Part shown: positions 1 through 6,807 of the stretch, piece by piece
How the letters are laid out: each line of letters opens with the position of its first letter
How positions within the stretch are numbered: position 1 is the stretch's first letter
Assembly: GCA_021156345.1 (NCBI GenBank)
Contig: JAJNDJ010000073.1
Span: forward strand, 1-11,560
Direction of reading: 5' to 3'
DNA from: Rubrobacteraceae bacterium
Lineage (GTDB): Bacteria; Actinomycetota; Rubrobacteria; Rubrobacterales; Rubrobacteraceae
Length of the DNA stretch: 11,560 bases
Translations under genes and position numbers: made by a program
Notes under the pieces: model-generated
What the model was told of the DNA's origin: nothing
Databases searched by the model: none
What the model saw: only the letters and a program-made list of their open reading frames with translations

Positions 1-238
1 GCATGTAGAGCCCCTCGCGGCGCGCCTCGACCATCCGCGCCGTTTTGAGCGCCTGGAGGTGCTGCGAGGCGCTTGCCACGGACATGTCCGTATCCCTGGC
101 GATCTCCTCGACCGTACGCTCCCCTTGGGCAAGGAGGTCCACTATCTCCAAGCGCTTGGGACTAGCCAGAGCCTTGCCCACCCTGGCGAACTGCTCGAAG
201 AGGCGGTCTTTGAACTCCCTGTGGGTGGCAGCGTTCAT
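1..238 (-). CDS. ArsR-family winged-helix repressor (N-terminal part, runs off the window)
   Basis: The gene reads leftward from an ATG at 238-236 and is cut by the window edge after 79 codons. It begins MNAATHREFKDRLFEQFARV, continues with the ArsR-type helices (KALASPKRLEIVDLLAQGE) and has the recognition helix region DTDMSVASASQHLQALKTARMVEARREG. Members are small dimeric DNA-binding repressors released by metals, metalloids, sulfur species or redox change. In actinobacteria this subtype often carries a C-terminal rhodanese domain, but that part is outside the window. The start is fixed by a sigma-70-like promoter whose predicted transcription start lies only a few bases upstream of the ATG, so the mRNA is probably leaderless. 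A palindrome covering the -10 box suggests autoregulation. The inducer cannot be told from this fragment. Confidence 0.9.
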   Translation of the reverse strand, partial: MNAATHREFKDRLFEQFARVGKALASPKRLEIVDLLAQGERTVEEIARDTDMSVASASQHLQALKTARMVEARREGLYM

Positions 239-240
239 AT

Positions 241-276
241 ATTCAACAGATTAATTGAATAGAACCCGGGCGTCAA
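241..276 (-). promoter_or_regulatory. Promoter with ArsR-type operator for the ArsR gene
   Basis: Read on the minus strand, TTGACG (276-271) and TAATCT (253-248) are separated by exactly 17 bases, a good -35/-10 pair. The inverted repeat ATTCAA-(8)-TTGAAT occupies 241-260 and covers the -10 box and the predicted start of transcription. AT-rich palindromes of this shape are usual for ArsR-family repressors. The ATG lies at 238, so the transcript would have almost no leader and no ribosome site. Confidence 0.65.
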
Positions 277-338
277 GACGGACCTGTTCACCCGAGTACG
301 TGGTCACTCGATTGCGTGGAAGATCGATTCTCAGAAGT

Positions 339-752
339 TCAGGAGCACTTCGGTGCCCGCAGGAAGCCGGTGGGGTCGTCGGCGTGCGCCCAGTGCTCTA
401 CTATCTTGCCGTTCGCTATGCGGAACATATCTATCGCTCTCACCTCCACCCGCTTGCCGGTGGGTGCGATCCCCTGGTACTCTCCCCGGTGGGTGCCGCG
501 CATGGTGACGCGGGCCGCCACCCGGTCCCCTTCGGCCATCACGTCCTCGATGGTGATGCTGAGGTCGGGGAAGCCGGCGCGGGCCTCTGCAAAGGTTTCC
601 TTGAAGGTGTCGATGAGCTTGGCTGGCGGGTCATCCGGGAGTAGCTCGTTATCGGGAGCCTCGGGGTCCACGATCTCTTCCGCCCGCCCGAAGTCGCCTG
701 TCGAGATGATCTTGTAGACCCGTCTAGCGATTGCCTTGTTCTCTTCCGTCAT
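339..752 (-). CDS. SnoaL-like / ester cyclase-type small protein
   Basis: A 137-residue protein of the SnoaL-like (NTF2 fold) family. It starts MTEENKAIARRVYKII and has the family pattern of a helical N-terminus, the segment FPDLSITIEDVMAEGDRVAARVTMRGTH split over two strands, and a terminal IVEHWAHADDPTGFL. Typical members are 130-150 residues and form a small alpha+beta barrel. Some are polyketide cyclases, but most bacterial ones have no known substrate, so the reaction here is unknown. The ATG at 752 is chosen because GGAAGG lies about 10 bases upstream and relatives start at this point; the frame is open 20 codons further upstream, which would overlap the preceding gene. It lies 40 bp after the thioredoxin-like gene on the same strand, so the two are probably co-transcribed. 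The ArsR gene follows after 100 bp. Confidence 0.85.
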   Translation of the reverse strand: MTEENKAIARRVYKIISTGDFGRAEEIVDPEAPDNELLPDDPPAKLIDTFKETFAEARAGFPDLSITIEDVMAEGDRVAARVTMRGTHRGEYQGIAPTGKRVEVRAIDMFRIANGKIVEHWAHADDPTGFLRAPKCS

Positions 753-792
753 GCTGGTTCGCCTTCCCAGGTGCCTTTGGTCTTGCCCGATA

Positions 793-1119
793 CTACGACA
801 CACCCGGCACAAGGTTGCGTTCGGCCAACGAGGCCCGCACCATCTTTGCCGTGGGCCAACCCCTCAGCCCCTCCGGGGTGGCGTACATCCTGCAACTGAG
901 CGCGTACTCCGCCCGATCCGGCACGGGGAACAGGTCCTCGCTGTCAACCCTGATCGTCGGGCTGCCTGGGAACCGGAGCCTTCGGGCCTCCTCGTCGGTG
1001 TTGACCGCCACCAACTCGACATCGGCCTCAACCTCCTCCTGGGTAAGCACACCGCGCAAGGTCTCCTCCGCCGCCCGGTAGGTCGGGCACCCGTCGAAGT
1101 ACAGCACCTCTATCCGCAC
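793..1119 (-). CDS. Thioredoxin-like fold protein with single active-site Cys
   Basis: A 108-residue thioredoxin-fold protein. It opens with a beta strand (RIEVLYFDGCPTY) carrying Cys11 at the usual active-site place, has the cis-Pro segment FPGSPTIRV at about residues 51-59, and ends with the conserved SCRMYATPEGLRGWP block containing Cys76. The second Cys of CxxC is Tyr14, so ordinary dithiol exchange within CxxC is impossible; Cys11 and Cys76 are the only cysteines. Related small actinobacterial proteins are found beside mercury, arsenic and redox genes, but their partner is unknown. I prefer the GTG at 1119 over the upstream ATG at 1152 because GAGGAG lies 7 bases before the GTG and the fold begins there. 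An inverted repeat at 1151-1174 sits just upstream and may be an operator. Confidence 0.85.
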   Translation of the reverse strand: MRIEVLYFDGCPTYRAAEETLRGVLTQEEVEADVELVAVNTDEEARRLRFPGSPTIRVDSEDLFPVPDRAEYALSCRMYATPEGLRGWPTAKMVRASLAERNLVPGVS

Positions 1120-1150
1120 AGTCGCGCTCCTCAAGCCGCCGAACATGGAC

Positions 1151-1174
1151 ACACATACAATATCGCGTATGTGT
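1151..1174. promoter_or_regulatory. Inverted repeat, possible repressor operator
   Basis: ACACATAC (1151-1158) and GTATGTGT (1167-1174) are perfect 8-base arms around an 8-base AT-rich centre. The repeat lies 32 bp upstream of the chosen start of the thioredoxin-like gene and has no T-tract, so it resembles an operator more than a terminator. It differs in sequence from the ATTCAA/TTGAAT repeat at the ArsR gene. I could not place a convincing -35/-10 pair around it. Confidence 0.4.
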
Positions 1175-1239
1175 CTAGTAGACTCTGTTCACTCGAGTGC
1201 CTAGAAGATGAATTCTGCGAACTCCGGCTCTTCTGCTCC

Positions 1240-2007
1240 TTAGGTGCTTGGGATGTCGCTGACGTGCCTGGCGCGGATAACTCGCGGAGACTCAGAGCCA
1301 CGCTGCACGAGCACTCTAACCTCCTCTCCGAGCGAGTGCTTGCGGATCGCAGTTTGGATCTCAGCAATGCTTTCCACAGGCTGATCGTCTACCTCCAAGA
1401 GGCGATCTCCTCCTTGAGCGTCGGTGAGGGACAGCGGGCTGCCGGCTCGCGGAGGTAGCAGCAGGAACCCTCGCTCTGTCTCTCCACTACTGGGCGCTGT
1501 CTCGCGCCATGCTTCGTTCACATAGTAGGTGCCGGCCGCCACGCATCCACACACACCCATGCTGCACATGGGGCATATGCAGCGGCACTCCAACCCTTGC
1601 TGCTCAAGCTCCCATGCGACCACGCTGGCGATGAGCTGGTCTATCTGCTGCGTTGCCTCAGCGTACGCCCGCAGGTGCCGCAGTGCGATCTCGCGCAGGG
1701 GTGGATCGTAGAGGCGAAGCCCCATCTCGCACAGCGTAGCGTAGCTGATCGCGGCAAAGTTGAAGGCCGTATAGTCAGCTCGTAGCACATCGGACACCGT
1801 TGGCGTCTGTACGCCATCCGCCTCACCCGCGCTTGCGCCAAACAAGGCAGAAACGGCGGTCCCGGTCGGCTCGACCGTCTCGTCTCCTGGCCTCTCCAGG
1901 TAAGCCTCGAGCGCCTCTCGCTGGCTTCTGGCTATCTCGCGGAAGTGCCGCACCACCGCCGCCGTCTCGGGATGAGCAAGCAGACTTTCTACGAGATGCG
2001 GGCACAT
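1240..2007 (-). CDS. Ferritin-like/Cys-cluster/PDZ fusion protein, 5' end cut by an IS
   Basis: The readable part is about 255 codons. Residues 11-135 are helical with a ferritin-like look (HPETAAVVRHFREIARSQ near the start, then YTAFNFAAISYATLCEM and LREIALRHLRAYAEATQQID). Residues 141-155 contain six cysteines in a tight cluster (CRCICPMC, then CGC) that could bind metal or an Fe-S cluster. Residues 178-249 look like a PDZ domain (GSPLSLTDAQGGDRLLEVDDQPV, then a typical helix and strand). The gene ends with TAA at 1242-1240. Its true start is missing: at about 1980-2000 the sequence passes into transposase coding sequence on the opposite strand, so the first residues (MCPHLVESLL) are probably IS-derived. 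It may still be expressed but is best treated as 5'-truncated. Function is unknown; the domain calls are from sequence appearance only. Confidence 0.7.
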   Translation of the reverse strand: MCPHLVESLLAHPETAAVVRHFREIARSQREALEAYLERPGDETVEPTGTAVSALFGASAGEADGVQTPTVSDVLRADYTAFNFAAISYATLCEMGLRLYDPPLREIALRHLRAYAEATQQIDQLIASVVAWELEQQGLECRCICPMCSMGVCGCVAAGTYYVNEAWRETAPSSGETERGFLLLPPRAGSPLSLTDAQGGDRLLEVDDQPVESIAEIQTAIRKHSLGEEVRVLVQRGSESPRVIRARHVSDIPST

Positions 2008-2446
2008 CTGCGTATCTGCTGGCCAGGGGTGATCGTCGATATGAACCTAGCGCCCGCCAACGTCCATGACCTACACATGGCCGAAGAACTACTGCTCGAA
2101 AGAGGAGGCGCAAAGGGCGGGGCCTTAGGCGACAGGAACTATTGGAGTCCACGGCTTGCCGAGCGGCTCAAGGTCGAGGGGTTGGACTTGCTCGCGCCCT
2201 ACAAGTCCAAAGACGGGAGACGGGGTACTGGCCCCGCTTTGTAGTGCGAAAGTGTCGCAGGATCGAGACGGTGATCGGGCACTGATGGGGCGCTACCGGA
2301 TCAAGCAGATGTGGGCTCGAGACCGCTGGCACCTCACCTCTCGCTGGCTGCGCAAGGTCCTGAGCCACACCATGGGTGTTTACCTCTGCCAAGGAGCCGG
2401 GCACTGCTCTTCGCCGTTATGTTTCTCGGAGCTTAGCACGCATTGA
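1980..2446 (+). mobile_element. Degenerate IS982-like transposase (C-terminal part)
   Basis: Three consecutive reading frames together give the catalytic C-terminal half of a DDE transposase: first FYEMRAHLRICWPGVIVDMN ... GDRNYWSPRLAERLKVEGL, then WPRFVVRKCRRIETVIG (from 2229), then MGRYRIKQMWARDRWHLTSRW to the stop at 2444-2446. The GDRNYWS Asp and the Glu of IETVIG are candidate catalytic residues. Frame changes occur near 2222-2229 and near 2281, where one base of a Gln-Leu pair seems lost. The N-terminal half is absent, and the left edge falls inside the ferritin-like/PDZ gene. I assign IS982 by overall resemblance; another DDE family (IS4/IS5) is possible. Terminal inverted repeats were not identified. 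It cannot encode an active enzyme. Confidence 0.7.
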
Positions 2447-2493
2447 TCAAAACCTGCACACGGAGTTGGCTACCAATCCTATCAAAGGTGGTT

Positions 2494-2499
2494 TATTAT
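2494..2499 (+). promoter_or_regulatory. Possible -10 box for the SARP-type regulator
   Basis: TATTAT lies about 70 bp upstream of the GTG chosen as start of the large regulator, in an AT-rich patch just after the IS remnant. No clear -35 hexamer was found at 16-18 bases, so this is a weak suggestion. Confidence 0.3.
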
Positions 2500-2571
2500 C
2501 TTGATGCACTTGCAGCAATAGGGGTCGCTGTGTCAGCTGGATCCTCCTCAGCAACATCTTGCGAGAGGGAC

Positions 2572-5500
2572 GTGAGTATCCACCTGAGTCTACTCGGAGG
2601 ATTCTCCGTTCGGCTCGACTCGCAAGAGGTGACGGAAGCAGCCTTTGCCCGCCGCAAAGCTCGCAGCCTGCTGAAGCTCTTGGCGCTTCGCCCTGGATAC
2701 CGGTTGCACCGGTATCAGGCGATGGACCTATTGTGGCCTGGACTATCTCCCCGAGGGGCAGCCGCCCAATTGTACAAGGCCGTCCACCACGTTCGGCAGG
2801 CTTTTGCCACCGTTTACCCCGAGCTCCCGCCAGAGACGCTCCTAGAAATACGTGGCGAGGTGCTTAGCCTGAAGGCTCCGGGCGGGATACATACCGATGT
2901 AGAAGAGTTCGAAGAGCTGGCTCAAGCGGCGATTCGCGATCGAGATCTGAACCTACTCCAGAGGGCGGTCGCTGACTACAGAGGGGATCTTCTCCCCACC
3001 GATCTGTATGAAGAGTGGACGGTAGAGTACCGCGATGTGCTACGAGAACGCTTTTTGGAGCTGTTGGTAAAGCTGGGCGAAGATTACGTAGCCGCCGGGT
3101 ATCCGGCCGAGGCCGGAGATGTCTTCCGTCAGGTTCTGACGCGGGAGCCAACCAGGGAGGAAGCGCACCGTGGCTTGATGCGTGTTTACTCTGCCCGGGG
3201 CAGTACTGCCCGGGCACTGCACCAGTACCGGCTGTGTAAAGAAATACTGGTAGATGAATTAGGTGTGGATCCCTCTAACGAAACTACCCGGCTGTACCAG
3301 GATATCCTCAGAGGTGAGGTAAAGTCGCTCCACCTGCCAAACTCTCTGCCGAGCACGAAGCCCATACCTCTGCCGCCGCTGGCCGGTCGGCGGTCAGAGT
3401 TGGAGACGATCTCTACGCTGCTGGAGCGTCTGGGTAGCGGAGAGGGATCTGTCCTGGGTATAGAGGGGAGCACGGGCATCGGGAAAACCCGCCTTGTGCA
3501 GGAGATCCTGCAGATCGGTCGAGGTAAGGGTTACCAGGTCCTCATCGGCCACACCAATGAGTTGGAGGGCCCATCCCCATACACACCATTTATCGAGGCC
3601 CTGCGTATGGCCCTACGTGAGGATCTGACTCATGCCGGTCTGATTCCGTCGGAACTAGCCGTCGCCATACCGGAGCTTCCCCCAACCGCACAGCCGGTAG
3701 TCAGTGCCGATAAGGTAGCCGCTCAGAACGCCTTGTTTGCGGGAGTACTGCGTTTTCTCGCGGCTTGGGCACAGGACGTACCGGTCATCCTGATACTAGA
3801 CGATCTGCATGTCGCCGACGAAGGATCGCTGAAGCTCTTCCACTATCTGGCTCGCCAGGCTTCATCGCAAGCGCTTCTGCTGGTAGGAACTTGGCGACCC
3901 CATGAACCCGGCGCTGCCCCGGCGCTAGAGACCGCGATCAGCAGCCTAGAGCGTCAAAACCTCTTGCACTTGCTAACTTTGGCACCCCTTTCCAAGACCG
4001 AACATCGCGCCCTGCTGGAGCAAGTCCTGAAAGGTAGTGTGGACGATCGGTTGACTAATGAGATCTATCGCATCTCTGAGGGCAACCCGCTTTTCGCAAG
4101 CGAGATAGCGCACCAGCTGGCCACCACCGACCAAATCTCTTTGAAAGAGGGCATGTGGCGCATCGCCAAACAGGAAACACTTCCTCTTCCTCCCTCGCTG
4201 CAGACGCTGTTCGGTCGTTATCCGGCGCGTCTCTCGCTACCGCCCTCCCTGCAAACGCTGCTTAACCGACACCTGAGAAGCATCTCGCCGGCAGCGCTCC
4301 AGCTACTCCAACTGGCCGCGGTGGTAGGCCGGGAAGTGTCCTTTCCGGTCCTCCAAGCCGATACGGGTCGGGATCGTGAACCAACTTCTCTACTAGACGT
4401 GCTGGATGAGCTCCTGGATGCACGGCTCTTGGAAGAGACCGGGTTGAGTTACAGGTTCCCGCACCCTTTGTTGCGCGAAGCCGTCTACCAACAAATGTCC
4501 GAAGTCCGGCGGCGAGCGCTCCATGGTCGAGTAGCACGCGCGCTGGAGATGCTTTACCGGGACGATCCGGAGATGCCTGTCGAGGCTGTTGCCTACCACT
4601 ACCTGCAGGTCGGGGAGGTAGAGCAGGCGGTAGGCTACCTGATCCGGGCGGGAGATAGGGCTGAAGCGGTATACGCCCACGACGATGCGCTACTCCGCTA
4701 CGAAGAGGCACTCTCGCTCCTGGAAGAGGAGATTAGCACAGGGCTGCTGCTCCTCTCGGCCGAAGTGCAGGAGCGGGTCGGCGATGTACACCGGGCAACT
4801 GGTGACGTGGCCCGCAGCGTGGAGGCGTACCGGACAGCGCTTGAGGCTTTGACCCTGGCGAACATAGCGCCCTCCGAAGGGCCTCAGTCTACCCTACACC
4901 GCAAGATCGCCCTGGGCGCCATCCTGACTACCGACATGGCCACGGCCTCCGAACATCTGGGGCGGGCCCGCGAGATGCTGGGCCCGGATTCTTTAGAAGA
5001 AGCCCGGTTGTTGATCGCCCAGTCCCTGTTCGAATGGCACCGTAACGCCCTCGAGGAAGCCGTGCAGCATGCGCTGCAGGCTTTGGAAATCGCCGAAGCG
5101 GGCGATGCCCAAGTCGAGATCACCCAAGCCTGCGAAATGCTAGCCTTGGCCTATCTACCGCTGGGTAACTGGGAAGAAGGGTTGAAATACGAACTGCGCC
5201 GCCAGGTGACGGGATGGTCGCCCGACGTCGTGGTGGCCACCGACGGCCACCTGTGCCTGTGGGAGTACCACGTGCACGGCGACGATCCGTACCAAAAAGC
5301 CCAAGAGTTTATAGAAACCGTGGCAGAACATGCTACCGCTGTCGGAGACCTGCGGTGCGTAGCCGTCTGCCACTATGCTCTGGGCAGCATGGCCTTTTTG
5401 CGGGGCCATTTGGAACCGGCAGCGCAGAATCTGGCTCGGGGCTTGGAACTCAACCGGCGCATCGGCTCATCCGCTGGTGTGGCCTACACCCTGGCACGCC

Positions 5501-5574
5501 AAGCCAGCTTGATGACGGCTCAAGGAGACGCCGAAACCGGTTTCAAATGCTGGAGAGCTTGTGGAGACGGCTAA
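2572..5574 (+). CDS. SARP/BTAD-AAA-TPR transcriptional activator (main part, frameshifted near the C-terminus)
   Basis: About 1000 residues in this frame. Residues 1-95 are an OmpR-type winged helix (VSIHLSLLGGFSVRL ... FARRKARSLLKLLALRPG ... DLLWPG). Residues 100-250 are the BTAD helical domain, ending with the typical ELGVDPSNETTRLYQDIL. From about residue 275 an AAA/STAND ATPase starts with LAGRRSELE; Walker A is GSTGIGKT (Lys305) and Walker B is VILILDDLH (Asp410-Asp411). The rest is helical TPR-like repeat. Such proteins bind direct repeats near the -35 region and activate transcription, with ATP and an unknown ligand as switch. The frame is open back to a TTG at 2443, but I choose the GTG at 2572: GAGAGGG lies just upstream and family members start at this strand. 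Near 5545-5561 the frame is lost and the stop at 5572-5574 is premature; the TPR continues in another frame. A 17-residue tandem duplication lies at 539-572. Confidence 0.88.
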   Translation: MSIHLSLLGGFSVRLDSQEVTEAAFARRKARSLLKLLALRPGYRLHRYQAMDLLWPGLSPRGAAAQLYKAVHHVRQAFATVYPELPPETLLEIRGEVLSLKAPGGIHTDVEEFEELAQAAIRDRDLNLLQRAVADYRGDLLPTDLYEEWTVEYRDVLRERFLELLVKLGEDYVAAGYPAEAGDVFRQVLTREPTREEAHRGLMRVYSARGSTARALHQYRLCKEILVDELGVDPSNETTRLYQDILRGEVKSLHLPNSLPSTKPIPLPPLAGRRSELETISTLLERLGSGEGSVLGIEGSTGIGKTRLVQEILQIGRGKGYQVLIGHTNELEGPSPYTPFIEALRMALREDLTHAGLIPSELAVAIPELPPTAQPVVSADKVAAQNALFAGVLRFLAAWAQDVPVILILDDLHVADEGSLKLFHYLARQASSQALLLVGTWRPHEPGAAPALETAISSLERQNLLHLLTLAPLSKTEHRALLEQVLKGSVDDRLTNEIYRISEGNPLFASEIAHQLATTDQISLKEGMWRIAKQETLPLPPSLQTLFGRYPARLSLPPSLQTLLNRHLRSISPAALQLLQLAAVVGREVSFPVLQADTGRDREPTSLLDVLDELLDARLLEETGLSYRFPHPLLREAVYQQMSEVRRRALHGRVARALEMLYRDDPEMPVEAVAYHYLQVGEVEQAVGYLIRAGDRAEAVYAHDDALLRYEEALSLLEEEISTGLLLLSAEVQERVGDVHRATGDVARSVEAYRTALEALTLANIAPSEGPQSTLHRKIALGAILTTDMATASEHLGRAREMLGPDSLEEARLLIAQSLFEWHRNALEEAVQHALQALEIAEAGDAQVEITQACEMLALAYLPLGNWEEGLKYELRRQVTGWSPDVVVATDGHLCLWEYHVHGDDPYQKAQEFIETVAEHATAVGDLRCVAVCHYALGSMAFLRGHLEPAAQNLARGLELNRRIGSSAGVAYTLARQASLMTAQGDAETGFKCWRACGDG
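4186..4287 (+). repeat. 51-bp imperfect in-frame tandem duplication inside the SARP-type gene
   Basis: Two adjacent 51-base units (4186-4236 and 4237-4287) encode LPPSLQTLFGRYPARLS and LPPSLQTLLNRHLRSIS. The first eight residues are identical. Family members normally have one LPPSLQ.LI..RL..L segment at the end of the ATPase domain, so the first copy is an extra unit that keeps the reading frame. Confidence 0.7.
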
Positions 5575-5938
5575 GAGGATGGAAGAGGAGCGGCGGATGT
5601 GCACCGTCTGTGGCTTGCAGTTGTATCCTGCCTTGGCCTCTTTCCAACTTGCTTCCGGTGACCTGGAGACAGCATGGGCCTACACGGAGAAGGCTCAACA
5701 ACTGGCGGAGGCGGGCCAAAACCGAGCTGGGGAGGCACAAGTGTTGCGGGTGCGGGGTGAGATCCACGCCGCGCGAGGTGATCCGGGCGAAGCAAGAGCC
5801 TGCTTGGCCAGGGCAGCAGATATCTTTCGAGAGCTAGACCAGCGCTACGATCTGGCGCGCACGTTGCGGATCTGGGGCAATCTGCCTATCGGGACAAATC
5901 CCGAGACGCAAAGAGGCGGCCGGGCCCAGCCACGCTAG
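5545..5938 (+). pseudogene. C-terminal TPR continuation of the SARP-type activator, in shifted frames
   Basis: The TPR sequence of the preceding gene continues here out of frame. Reading with two small corrections gives FQMLESL, then VETAKRMEEERRM, and then clear repeat helices (ALASFQLASGDLETAWAYTEK, QVLRVRGEIHAARGDPGEAR) to the stop at 5936-5938. The frame moves twice in the same direction, as if one A was lost after 5547 (AAA before TG) and one G near 5561 (TTG-TGG). Both are short homopolymer sites, so either recent mutation or sequencing error fits. If corrected, the activator would be about 1120 residues long, a usual size for the family. Without correction the product lacks its last two or three TPR units and could still act. 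Confidence 0.7.
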
Positions 5939-6029
5939 GCGAATTTCTAAACCGGTCATCGTTAACCTCATTTCGCTTGCACGAATAACCTTTGAGCTGC
6001 TCATTAGAAAGCGCCCATCGGAGCAAGCC

Positions 6030-6075
6030 GTGGGGAGATCTTGGGAAGATTTTGGGAAGCTGTGCCATTTACGCT
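6030..6075 (+). promoter_or_regulatory. Putative SARP operator (three direct repeats, 11-bp period) and -10 box
   Basis: TTGGGAAG occurs at 6041-6048 and again at 6052-6059; a weaker copy, GTGGGGAG, lies at 6030-6037. The period is exactly 11 bp, one helical turn, which is the known arrangement of SARP-family binding sites, where the repeats replace the -35 box. A TAnnnT hexamer (TACGCT, 6070-6075) follows about 10 bases after the last repeat. The SARP-type activator gene ends 92 bp upstream and the small-protein/OsmC operon starts at 6136, so this is the expected place for its target promoter. Confidence 0.6.
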
Positions 6076-6135
6076 TAAGGCAAGGATAAACGATGCGGTC
6101 TCTTCGTGGAGCAGCACCAGCCAAAGGAGAAGGCC

Positions 6136-6435
6136 ATGAAGACGGTGAACGGGATAGACATCGGGAGTCTCTTAATGGTAGAAGCTGAGATTCCGCCTGT
6201 CTGCCACATCGAGACTCACGAGCCCTCCGAACCGTTTCTAGTGCCGGCGGAACTGAACTTAGAACCTGTCGAAGGGGCGACGATCGGGCCGGTTCGTTAC
6301 CCAGCGACGGAGGACAAGCGGTTCTTCTGGAGCCCAGCGGTGCAGCTGATCGAAGTGGAGCTGGATGTTAATTCGGATAAGAGTTGTAACAACGAGAAGA
6401 AACCAGAGGGAAATGGCGATGCAAACCCTGACTAA
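6136..6435 (+). CDS. Unrecognised small acidic protein, first gene of the OsmC operon
   Basis: A 99-residue protein that I do not recognise. AAAGGAGA sits 6 bases before the ATG at 6136, which makes this start more likely than the ATG or GTG codons upstream. It has no membrane segment, a single Cys in PPVCHIETHEP and another (SCNNEKK) near the hydrophilic tail, and many Glu and Pro. Its first residues (KTVNGIDIGSLL) resemble the first residues of the OsmC-family protein encoded at 7353 (ATINGVNVDQLV), which may be a shared targeting or interaction element. The gene lies directly behind the proposed SARP operator and overlaps the next gene by 17 bases, so the two are translationally linked. 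Confidence 0.65.
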   Translation: MKTVNGIDIGSLLMVEAEIPPVCHIETHEPSEPFLVPAELNLEPVEGATIGPVRYPATEDKRFFWSPAVQLIEVELDVNSDKSCNNEKKPEGNGDANPD

Positions 6436-6778
6436 TCACGAACTGGACATGTGGTCGTTCTACGAACCAGGGGATTGGCCCCTTGCAAAGACGAATACAG
6501 ACTTTATCTGGTTTCTGCTGAGTCCTAGTACGCAGAGCATGGAGATAATTGACCTCGATTGCGACCACATGACTCTTGCTTTATATGGACCACCTGGGGA
6601 AGACGGAGTACCTGGGGTAGTTCGGAGAATACTCGAAAGAGCGAGTATACAGCCAGGCGAACGGAAGCTCATAGTCGCTGCGATATACGATAGCTATCCG
6701 GGAATTCCTTGCGAGAAACGGCGGATGGCCAGAACCGTTGCCGCCTATTTCGATGTTCCGTGGAAAGTAAGAGCTTGA
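6419..6778 (+). CDS. Unrecognised small protein, second gene of the OsmC operon
   Basis: A 119-residue soluble protein that I do not recognise. It starts MQTLTNHELDMWSFYEPGDW; the ATG at 6419 is preferred over the ATG at 6413 because AGAGGG (6405-6410) lies 8 bases from it. The middle has two or three hydrophobic strands (FIWFLLSP, MTLALYGPPG) and the C-terminal half is helical and basic (VVRRILERASIQPGERKLIV, CEKRRMARTVAAYF). Its start lies inside the preceding gene, and the membrane-protein gene follows after 29 bp. Base composition looks more AT-rich than the genes after it. No function can be assigned. Confidence 0.65.
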   Translation: MQTLTNHELDMWSFYEPGDWPLAKTNTDFIWFLLSPSTQSMEIIDLDCDHMTLALYGPPGEDGVPGVVRRILERASIQPGERKLIVAAIYDSYPGIPCEKRRMARTVAAYFDVPWKVRA

Positions 6779-6807
6779 CATGAGTAGCAGAAAGGAGGTG
6801 AAAACAA

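Noticed and set aside
736..1458. Plus-strand frame of 240 codons
   Set aside because: It is antisense to the thioredoxin-like and ferritin-like/PDZ genes, crosses their gap and shows no family resemblance.
4262..4711. Long minus-strand frame inside the SARP-type gene
   Set aside because: Opposite-strand shadow of a well-supported coding region, with Pro/Arg/Gly-rich nonsense sequence.
5559..5575. Programmed +1 frameshift in the SARP-type gene
   Set aside because: No slippery site or known stimulator is visible, and homology points to two separate one-base losses rather than one shift at the TAA.
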